From contig CALHLB010000128.1 of NCBI GenBank assembly GCA_938034375.1, positions 1-46,600 on the forward strand: a stretch of 46,600 nt of DNA, read 5' to 3'. Below are positions 39,135-46,600 of this stretch, in pieces. Position 1 is the stretch's first letter. Each line of letters starts with the position of its first letter. Below the pieces are notes generated by a model that did no database searches, had not been told where the DNA came from, and saw only the letters and a program-made list of their open reading frames with translations. The DNA comes from an uncultured Alphaproteobacteria bacterium. GTDB taxonomy: Bacteria > Pseudomonadota > Alphaproteobacteria > Rhizobiales > JACESI01. A program made the translations under genes and the position numbers.

Positions 39135-40072
39135 GCTGCTTTTTCATAAGGTGCTATATCTACCATGCCTTTTTCGGCGCCCAGATCTACACGAAAATCA
39201 ACCTTATGGCTGAACTGGTTCCTTTGATCCAATTTCAATTTTTTCCATAACAGGGCTGCAGCTGCTTTTGGATAAATGTGAAAACCACTTGAATTTTGTG
39301 ACAAGTTTTTAAACCCTAATGTGCGGCGTAAAACCCCATTACCATAATTAACGGCATAGGCATTCCATATATCGCGTGTCCAGTGTTCTGTTGTGATGGA
39401 TATATTGAGACAATCATAATTCTCAACCCTATGGGGGGCATAAAGTGGCCAATGCGCCATTTGACCTGGTTCAAGGTCGTAAATTTCAGCATAGTCGTCA
39501 AACCACGGCTCATAGGGAACTTCTTCCTCTGTTTCTCTTAAAAGAATTTTCTCCAGTGATTTTGCAGAAAGAAAGGTTTCAGTTGGCGGATAGACATAGA
39601 CGCGCTTGCGACCTGAAAGTTGCCACAGACTTTGCCCTTGAATATCCGCATGATAATAAACTTGAATATTTGGTGATGATATGAGGAGGGTCATATTGCG
39701 TTTGAATGTTTTCAGATTTGGGACCTTTTCTTCAAGCTCATCAAAAATATTGTCGAGTACCCGTTTATATTCCAGATCCCGTTCCATAATACGGTGAAGG
39801 TTCATCCACATGCGCCCTTTACGAATGGCTTCAATAACCTGTTTGCCTGTAAGGTCGCCAATTTCTCCTGCCCGCCATTCGAGCAAGTTTTTATCATATC
39901 CCATTGTATTAATGTTGTAATGCTGAGGTTCACATCGATCAATTAATTGAGCAAGGGCGTCTTCGGTAAAAAGGCCTGTTTGATTGAGTTTATGTGTTAA
40001 AAGAATCGTGTGATTATCAAATAATTTGGCATGTTTATCCTGCCAATTGGTGAGAAGTGATTGTTCTAGCAT
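39131..40072 (-). CDS. cupin/JmjC-like protein
   Basis: QVYYHADIQGQSLWQLSGRKRVYVYPP...LEPGQMAHWPLYAPHRVENYDCLNISI (HxD...H). Confidence 0.68.
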   Translation of the reverse strand: MLEQSLLTNWQDKHAKLFDNHTILLTHKLNQTGLFTEDALAQLIDRCEPQHYNINTMGYDKNLLEWRAGEIGDLTGKQVIEAIRKGRMWMNLHRIMERDLEYKRVLDNIFDELEEKVPNLKTFKRNMTLLISSPNIQVYYHADIQGQSLWQLSGRKRVYVYPPTETFLSAKSLEKILLRETEEEVPYEPWFDDYAEIYDLEPGQMAHWPLYAPHRVENYDCLNISITTEHWTRDIWNAYAVNYGNGVLRRTLGFKNLSQNSSGFHIYPKAAAALLWKKLKLDQRNQFSHKVDFRVDLGAEKGMVDIAPYEKAA

Positions 40073-40227
40073 TTTCAGGCTCCGCTATTTTTCTTTCAGC
40101 AGACTGGTATTATCGTATCTTTGATGTACAAAAATCTTACCAGTTTTCTAAATTTGAAAAAATCTAGCACGAAAATTGAAAAATATACTCATTTAACCGT
40201 GACGTGGTAAATGAAACTTTTGCCATA

Positions 40228-40332
40228 TTATAGCGTAAGCCTTTTAAAATGATGATCATTTTAAAAGAAAAGGTGAGTGAAAAAAAGATATAGCTAAATT
40301 GTAATATCACTTTAAAGTCGTTTGGCCATATA
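40228..40332 (+). repeat. Interspersed ~110-bp repeat, copy D
   Basis: TTATAGCGTAAGCCTTTTAAAATGATGATCATTTTAAAAGAAAAGGTGAGTGAAAAAAAGATATAGCTAAATTGTAATATCACTTTAAAGTCGTTTGGCCATATA. Confidence 0.88.
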
Positions 40333-40377
40333 TGGAATTTAATTAACAGATCCTGCGACTAGATGTCGCAAAAGTCT

Positions 40378-41637
40378 TTAAAGCGCGCGCCAGCCAATAT
40401 CCTTGCGATAAAAACCGTTTTCCCATTTGATTTTTGAAATTACTTCATAGGCTTTTTCTTGTGCTTGGCGTACATTGTCGCCTTCAGCGGTAACATTTAA
40501 TACACGCCCACCCGTGGCCACAAGTTTTCCATCCACTATGGTAGTGCCTGCATGGAATATCTCAACGGTTTTGTCATTTTCTACGTTTTCAAGGTCAATT
40601 GGTGTATTTTTTTGATAGGAAGAAGGATAGCCCTTTGATGCCATGACAACTGTCAAGGCAGGTTTTTCAGACCAGCTTGCCGAGACTTCATCAAGCGTGC
40701 CGTTAACGCATGCATTTAAAAGATCAAGAAGGTCGCTTTTTAAGCGCATCATTAAAACTTGACATTCAGGATCGCCAAACCGGCAATTATGTTCAATCAG
40801 TTTTGGACCATCTTTTGTTATCATCAAGCCAGCAAACAAAACCCCTTGATAAGGATGCCCTTTATCATTCATTGCCTTGATGGTTGGCTTTATAATTTTC
40901 TCAATGACTTCATTGGTTGTTTTCTCATCCATAATGGGGGCTGGGGAATATGCGCCCATACCGCCTGTATTGGGACCTTTATCACCTTCTCCAACGCGTT
41001 TATGGTCTTGTGCAGATGCAAGGGGTAAAATATTTTTTCCATCTGATAGGGCAAAAAAGCTTGCTTCTTCCCCTTCAAGGAATTCTTCAATAACCACTTC
41101 TTGACCGGCTTGACCAAACCCACCTTGAAAACATTTTTCAACGGCGTTTAAGGCTTCTTCTTCATTCATTGCAATGATTACGCCCTTACCAGCTGCAAGC
41201 CCATCGGCCTTTACCACAATCGGGCAGCCTTGTTGTTTAATATAGTTTTTTGCTTCATCTTCTTTATTAAAACGACCATAAGCGGCGGTTGGAATATCAT
41301 ATTCGCGGCAAATATCTTTCGTAAAACCTTTGGAACCTTCCAATTGAGCCGCGCCTTTTGTGGGACCGAATGCACGAATTTCTGCCTTTGAAAGATCATC
41401 AACAAGCCCTTCAACAAGGGGTGCTTCTGGCCCGATAACGACAAGATCAATTTCTTTATTTCGGCAAAAGCGGATGATCTCTTCATGATTTCCAATATCC
41501 AGAAGAACGATTTCCCCTAGACTTATCATTCCGGCATTACCTGGTGCTATAAAAAGTTTGGCAAGTTTATATGATTTTGAAACGGCATAGGCCAGTGCGT
41601 GTTCACGGCCACCAGAACCAAGAAGTAATACATTCAT
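40378..41637 (-). CDS. purD: phosphoribosylamine--glycine ligase
   Basis: [85 protein letters not shown]. Confidence 0.98.
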   Translation of the reverse strand: MNVLLLGSGGREHALAYAVSKSYKLAKLFIAPGNAGMISLGEIVLLDIGNHEEIIRFCRNKEIDLVVIGPEAPLVEGLVDDLSKAEIRAFGPTKGAAQLEGSKGFTKDICREYDIPTAAYGRFNKEDEAKNYIKQQGCPIVVKADGLAAGKGVIIAMNEEEALNAVEKCFQGGFGQAGQEVVIEEFLEGEEASFFALSDGKNILPLASAQDHKRVGEGDKGPNTGGMGAYSPAPIMDEKTTNEVIEKIIKPTIKAMNDKGHPYQGVLFAGLMITKDGPKLIEHNCRFGDPECQVLMMRLKSDLLDLLNACVNGTLDEVSASWSEKPALTVVMASKGYPSSYQKNTPIDLENVENDKTVEIFHAGTTIVDGKLVATGGRVLNVTAEGDNVRQAQEKAYEVISKIKWENGFYRKDIGWRAL

Positions 41638-41789
41638 AAATTTCTCACATTAGACGAAGATTTTCTGGCAGCGGGTCTAACACGACTTTATAAAAAGCGC
41701 CAGCATTGATATTTATTTTCAATAAATGTGCTGGTCATCAATGAGGAGGCAGGCTAAAAACGGGCATTCAATAATGGCGAGAGACTACA

Positions 41790-42716
41790 ATGGTTAAAAC
41801 AAACGATAAGGTTGCAGATGCCGCAAAAAGCCATTGGGTCTATCATCTGTTGCCTCGCTTTGCCCGGCCTTATGCACAGCTTGCCCGCTTTGATAGGCCG
41901 ATTGGCTGGTGGCTTTTATTTTTACCGTGTTTGTGGTCTCTTTCTCTGGCTCATATACACCATCAAGAAACGGCTTTTCCCTATTTTTATGCTTTTTTGT
42001 TTTTTATCGGCTGTGTTGTTATGCGTGGAGCGGGGTGTACCTATAATGATATTATTGATCGTAATATTGACGGAAAAATTGAACGAACAAGATCCAGGCC
42101 CATTCCAAGTGGCCGTATCAGTTCTAAAAAAGCTGCCCTTTTTATGCTTTTCCAATGTTTTGTTGGATTGATTGTTCTTTTGCAATTCAATATGTTCAGT
42201 ATTCTTCTTGGGGTTTCTTCTTTGGCAATTGTTGCCGTTTATCCTTTTATGAAACGGATTACATATTGGCCGCAAATTGTTTTAGGTTTTGCTTTTTCAT
42301 GGGGCGCGCTTATGGGCTGGTCTTCCCTTGAAGGCAGCCTTTCTCTAGCGCCTCTTTTTTTATATCTGGGGACCGTTTTATGGACAATTGGATATGATAC
42401 AATTTATGCCCATCAGGATAGGGAAGATGACGCCCTTGTTGGTGTTAAGTCCACAGCGCTTTTATTGGGTGAAAAAACAGGCATTTGGCTGATTGGATTT
42501 TATAGTAGTGCAACATTACTTTTTGTAATGGCACTTTTTTCGAGTGGTGCTGGTCTGCCAGCCTATATAGGGCTGGCTTTAGGGGGCCTGCACATGTTTT
42601 ACCAAACCCTCATGCTTGATATTGAAAATGGCGAGCAATGCCTAAAGCTTTTTAGATCAAACAGGGGATATGGTCTGATCTTTTTTGCAGGCCTTTTTTG
42701 GGATGGTTTTTTTTAA
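41790..42716 (+). CDS. ubiA: UbiA family polyprenyltransferase (4-hydroxybenzoate octaprenyltransferase)
   Basis: RFDRPIGWWLLFLPCLWSL; GCTYNDIIDRNIDGKIERTRSRPIPSGRIS; GYDTIYAHQDREDDALVGVKSTAL. Confidence 0.95.
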   Translation: MVKTNDKVADAAKSHWVYHLLPRFARPYAQLARFDRPIGWWLLFLPCLWSLSLAHIHHQETAFPYFYAFLFFIGCVVMRGAGCTYNDIIDRNIDGKIERTRSRPIPSGRISSKKAALFMLFQCFVGLIVLLQFNMFSILLGVSSLAIVAVYPFMKRITYWPQIVLGFAFSWGALMGWSSLEGSLSLAPLFLYLGTVLWTIGYDTIYAHQDREDDALVGVKSTALLLGEKTGIWLIGFYSSATLLFVMALFSSGAGLPAYIGLALGGLHMFYQTLMLDIENGEQCLKLFRSNRGYGLIFFAGLFWDGFF

Positions 42717-42757
42717 AAAAAACTATACCGTAATCCCTATCAAAAAATTTAGTCCTA

Positions 42758-43363
42758 TTATCTGGCGCGGGCAAATATTTCGCGCCCTTCTATTTTCTTG
42801 TTAATCGGGAAAGCGCCTGTTTTGCGATTTTTCAAAAAGCGGGGACGGCGCAAGACAAATTGCGTATTGGCTCTTCGAGGTGTTGCAGGGGCGAGCGAGA
42901 CGCCGCCAAGGCGATTTGAAATCATTTGTTCTGTGCCATCAAGTTCTATTAAAACAAGAGGAAGATTAAAACGGTTGGCCCACATTTGCCAATCGGCGGC
43001 AAGTTCTTCCATTGTGTCATGACGCGCAACTGGAATATTGAGCGCTGAATCACGGTTTAAAAGAACAAGTTCGGCCAAGACTTCATCGTGTGGTGAAAGG
43101 CTTAGACGCGCTGCGATAGCACGAAATGAGGTGGTTTTGCAGGTTAATTTTGCAGCAATACCACAATGGAGAGTGCCTGAAATCTTCCACTCCTCATTAA
43201 AGGAAATATCAACCAACTCTCTAAAACGTGACTTATCCAGTGCAGTTTTAAACTGAAAAGATTCTGCAAAAGGATCTAGCCTGAAGTGATCTTGACCATG
43301 AATTTTTGTGCCGTGAGGAGGTTGTGGCTCCATCCATTCTGTTTGACGCATACTATTTCCCAT
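42758..43363 (-). CDS. DUF6101 family protein
   Basis: Conserved Hyphomicrobiales-type protein next to ubiA: RLDPFAESFQFKTALDKSRFRELVDISFNEEWKISGTLHCGIAAKLTCK..GGVSLAPATPRRANTQFVLRRPRFLKNRKTG. Confidence 0.65.
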   Translation of the reverse strand: MGNSMRQTEWMEPQPPHGTKIHGQDHFRLDPFAESFQFKTALDKSRFRELVDISFNEEWKISGTLHCGIAAKLTCKTTSFRAIAARLSLSPHDEVLAELVLLNRDSALNIPVARHDTMEELAADWQMWANRFNLPLVLIELDGTEQMISNRLGGVSLAPATPRRANTQFVLRRPRFLKNRKTGAFPINKKIEGREIFARAR

Positions 43364-43772
43364 AAGCTTTATTAAAATTCTTGTTTGATAGCTCTTTGAG
43401 AAAAATAGTATCAGTCTGGTTTTTTGAACTGCTTAAGCTTCTTGGTTAAGAAAATATGGATTAAAAATACGGTTATCGATATGTGAATCCTGTAATACTG
43501 AATTCCAGTTAAAGAATTTATTTGTGCTTAAGAAATATTAGGATGCATTACCGAATTGGAAATTGGGCTTACATCTTAGTCCATATTGTCAGAAATCAGG
43601 AATAAAAAAGTCACTACTTTGTTTACCAAAAATTAAGGTTAAAAAACGCTTTTGAAAGTTGTACAAAATTAACCTTGTTTTTTAGTGATATTTTATCCGC
43701 TTAACCATATCATCTCATTTGGGGAAAGGTGTTTTCGCCTTTTGAAAATAAAGACACTCATGGTGGTGGGTT

Positions 43773-44543
43773 ATGGATTTAGCGACATTAATTGGTATTC
43801 TTGCAGGTTTTGGTATTATCGTTGCCGCTATTGTTGTTGGCGGAGATCTTGGTACTTTTGTCGATGTTCCCTCTGTATTGATTGTTATAGGCGGTGGTAT
43901 GGCTGCCACGCTTATTCGTTTTCCATTAGCAGGTATTATTGGTGCTTTTGCCTTGGGCGGTAAAATTGCTTTTGTTCACAAGAAAACCGTTCCAGCTGAA
44001 ATTATTGAAAAATTGGCTGAAATGTCAGAAGTTATTCGTAAGGAAGGCCCGCTTGGCCTTGAAAACGTTGAAATTCAAGATGAAACCATCGCAAAAGGCG
44101 CACAATATGTTGCAGATGGATATGATGAAGATTTCATCAAAGATGCCATGGAACGTGAGGCTGAACTAGGTTTGGAACGTCTGGAAGAAGGCCAGCGCGT
44201 TTTTAAAGCTTTAGGTGATGCCGCACCTGCTTTTGGTATGATCGGGACTCTGGTTGGTTTGGTGCAGATGTTGGCCACTATGGATGACCCGGCAACTATT
44301 GGTCCGTCTATGGCGATTGCCCTTCTAACAACCATGTATGGTGCGGTGGTTTCCAACCTTATTTGTTTACCTATGGCTGATAAGATGGATGCGAAATTCA
44401 AAGTTGATCAAATGAAAAATGCGTTGATTATTGACGGTATTTTACAGTTGCGAGCCAATAAAAGTCCAGCTGTCATGAAAGAGATGTTGATTGCTTATCT
44501 CCCGGAAAAACAACGCGGTCCATTTATTGAAGAAATCGCTTAA
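43773..44543 (+). CDS. MotA/PomA-type flagellar stator subunit
   Basis: MDLATLIGILAGFGIIVAAIVVGGDLGTFVDVPSVLIVIGGGMAATLI; ALGDAAPAFGMIGTLVGLVQMLATMDDPATIGPSMAIALLTTMYGAVVSNLICLPMADK. Confidence 0.9.
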   Translation: MDLATLIGILAGFGIIVAAIVVGGDLGTFVDVPSVLIVIGGGMAATLIRFPLAGIIGAFALGGKIAFVHKKTVPAEIIEKLAEMSEVIRKEGPLGLENVEIQDETIAKGAQYVADGYDEDFIKDAMEREAELGLERLEEGQRVFKALGDAAPAFGMIGTLVGLVQMLATMDDPATIGPSMAIALLTTMYGAVVSNLICLPMADKMDAKFKVDQMKNALIIDGILQLRANKSPAVMKEMLIAYLPEKQRGPFIEEIA

Positions 44544-44558
44544 GAAGCAGGAAAAAAG

Positions 44559-45419
44559 ATGGCAGAGAAATGTAAATGTCCCCCGCAAGAAGCTGGAGCA
44601 CCGGCATGGATGGTTACCTTTGCCGACCTAATGTCCCTTCTTGTGTGTTTCTTTGTGCTTATTGTTTCCTTTTCCATTCAGGATAAAGTCAAATTGCAAG
44701 TTGTTGCCGGTTCCTTGAAGGAGGCCTTTGGTGTTGTTGATGAGCAACGCAAAAACGGTGTTATTGAGGTGGAGGGTAAACCGGTGCGGGAATGGCTTAA
44801 ACAGATTGCCATTCAAGATAATGAAAATGATGCGGATTTTGACCCCATACGGCAAGACGATTCTCGTAAGCAGGGGCCAGAAGCTAATACCCACTCATAT
44901 GAAAAGGCAGATATTTCACGTCCTCGTCAATTTGCAACAGCCGCGGCCTCTTTGCGACAGGCATGGCAGGACTTACCTGAAATTGCGGAACTTTCCAAAA
45001 ACGTACTTATTGAGGAAACACCAGAAGGTTTAAACCTTTCATTTGTTGACCAAGATGGTCGTTCTATGTTTCCGGAAGGATCCAGCCGGCCTTATGAAAC
45101 AACAGAACGTCTTTTGGAAGCAGCTGCCCCGATTTTGCGCCAAATGCCCAATCGCATACAAATTAGTGGTCATACGACTTCTGGCACGATTACGGCTGAT
45201 CCAACTTACACGAATTGGGAATTATCCTCTGATAGGGCCAATGCTATTCGGGCAATTTTAGCACGTTCTGGTCTTGGTAATGATCGCTTTTTTGGCATTA
45301 TGGGAAAAGGGGATACAGAACCTCTTTTCCCAAATGATCCGTTTTTAGCTTCAAATCGGCGTATAGAAATTCTTCTAATGCATGAAGAACCTCCTATTCC
45401 CGCTGATCATAAATTATAG
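44559..45419 (+). CDS. MotB/PomB-type stator subunit with OmpA-like domain
   Basis: APAWMVTFADLMSLLVCFFVLIVSFSIQD; C-terminal NRIQISGHTTSGT..NWELSSDRANAIRAILARSGL...SNRRIEILL. Confidence 0.9.
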   Translation: MAEKCKCPPQEAGAPAWMVTFADLMSLLVCFFVLIVSFSIQDKVKLQVVAGSLKEAFGVVDEQRKNGVIEVEGKPVREWLKQIAIQDNENDADFDPIRQDDSRKQGPEANTHSYEKADISRPRQFATAAASLRQAWQDLPEIAELSKNVLIEETPEGLNLSFVDQDGRSMFPEGSSRPYETTERLLEAAAPILRQMPNRIQISGHTTSGTITADPTYTNWELSSDRANAIRAILARSGLGNDRFFGIMGKGDTEPLFPNDPFLASNRRIEILLMHEEPPIPADHKL

Positions 45420-45441
45420 TCTTAGAGTAGATAAAAGAAGG

Positions 45442-45891
45442 TCAGGCTTTTTCAATAATTAAAACGGAGCCTTCCGCTTTTATAACGTTGACTTTCTCGC
45501 CCTTGTTTAAATTTTCAGAGCATCTCACAATCCATAAACTATCGCCAATTTTGACACGTCCTTTGCCGTCTTCAATGGTTTCTTCCAATGTAAAAGTTTG
45601 GCCGATATAATGGCTGCCTCGATCATTCAATGTTCTGGCATTATCCATTTTACCAAATTTATGGTTTAACCGCCGGCCTAAAAGAGCGAAAATAAGGCCG
45701 AGAAAAGCAAAGCCGATCAATTGTACTTGCCAATCTAGTGGCACAAGCAAAGCGACTGTTCCCACAACCAAAGCTGCAAGGCCGACCCATAAGAAGAAAA
45801 TACCAGGCAGTATAATTTCAAGCACAAGGAAGGCTAATCCTAAAGCCCACCAAGACCAGGCACCCAATTCAAGAATTATCTTCTCAAGCAT
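45442..45891 (-). CDS. NfeD family membrane protein
   Basis: WSWWALGLAFLVLEIILPGIFFLWVGLAALVVGTVALLVPLDW; C-terminal OB-like region with GRVKIGDSLW. Confidence 0.9.
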   Translation of the reverse strand: MLEKIILELGAWSWWALGLAFLVLEIILPGIFFLWVGLAALVVGTVALLVPLDWQVQLIGFAFLGLIFALLGRRLNHKFGKMDNARTLNDRGSHYIGQTFTLEETIEDGKGRVKIGDSLWIVRCSENLNKGEKVNVIKAEGSVLIIEKA

Positions 45892-45896
45892 AGGCG

Positions 45897-46600
45897 TTAC
45901 CGATCTTCACCAGTTGGAGGAACGGCAGAGGCAGGCCTTATTCTGTTTTCTTTATTGGCCTTATCGCCAAAGGCTTCTTTTGCAATTTCACCAATACCGG
46001 AAAGGGAACCTAAAAGCGCTGTTGCTTCAACGGGTAGCATAAGCACTTTTTGATTTTTTGCTGTTGCAAGACTTTCAATGGCGCCAACATATTTGTTGGC
46101 AACAAAATAATTAACGGCTTGCATATCGCCATTGGCAATTGCATCAGAGACAACAGCGGTTGCCTTTGCTTCAGCTTCAGCTTCTCTTTCACGTGCCTCC
46201 GCATCACGAAATGCTGCCTCTCTGCGGCCTTCTGCTTCAAGGATTAAACTTTGTTTTTCCCCTTCTGCTTTCAAAATATCAGCTTGTCGTAAGCCTTCTG
46301 CTTCAAGGATTGATGCGCGTTTTTCACGTTCAGCTTTCATTTGGCGGGCCATGGAATCGACCAAATCACGCGGAGGGTTAATATCCTTGATTTCAATGCG
46401 TGTAATCTTAACACCCCATGGTTGGGCTGCTTGATCAACAACGTTTAAAAGGCGGGCGCTAATCTCATCTCTATTGGATAAAAGATTGTCTAAATCCATC
46501 GAACCCATAACGGTTCTAAGGTTGGTCATGGTGAGATTTAAAATCGCATTTTCCAGATTATTAACTTCATATGCTGCGGCTGGAGCATCAAGAATTTGAT
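45897..46600 (-). CDS. SPFH/band 7 (stomatin/QmcA-like) protein, N-terminus beyond window
   Basis: [48 protein letters not shown]; frame stays open to 46600 ([31 protein letters not shown]). Confidence 0.93.
   Translation of the reverse strand, partial: QILDAPAAAYEVNNLENAILNLTMTNLRTVMGSMDLDNLLSNRDEISARLLNVVDQAAQPWGVKITRIEIKDINPPRDLVDSMARQMKAEREKRASILEAEGLRQADILKAEGEKQSLILEAEGRREAAFRDAEAREREAEAEAKATAVVSDAIANGDMQAVNYFVANKYVGAIESLATAKNQKVLMLPVEATALLGSLSGIGEIAKEAFGDKANKENRIRPASAVPPTGEDR

Overview
A 46.6-kb chromosomal window from a fairly low-GC alphaproteobacterium. Gene content and order (bolA-dnaJ-like-cobS-cobT, obgE-proB-proA-nadD, purD-ubiA-DUF6101) suggest Hyphomicrobiales/Rhizobiales. 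It is densely coding, mostly housekeeping and metabolic: AlkA, HNH nuclease, CobS/CobT, ObgE, ProB/ProA, NadD, ModABC, aminotransferase, HemH, RibB, AroC, FabI, PurD, UbiA, MotAB/PomAB-like stator, NfeD/SPFH. The main accessory block is an exopolysaccharide locus at about 29.1-40.1 kb (flippase, polymerase/ligase, Wzc-like protein, WecG-type GT, GT4, GH5 hydrolase, a two-domain 505-aa protein, a cupin-like protein). No tRNA, rRNA, CRISPR, transposase or prophage was seen. The most interesting non-coding signals are: (i) an interspersed ~110-bp two-hairpin repeat family (three near-full copies, one truncated copy, one possible remnant) with compensatory arm changes; (ii) an Irr/ICE-like box upstream of hemH; (iii) a hairpin abutting the cobS Shine-Dalgarno with an anti-SD-like arm; (iv) operator-like dyads in the divergent EPS promoter and upstream of the DUF1007/NicO metal-transport pair. 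I did not find a clear, wholly new multi-gene system. All functional calls come from reading motifs by eye, with no database search.
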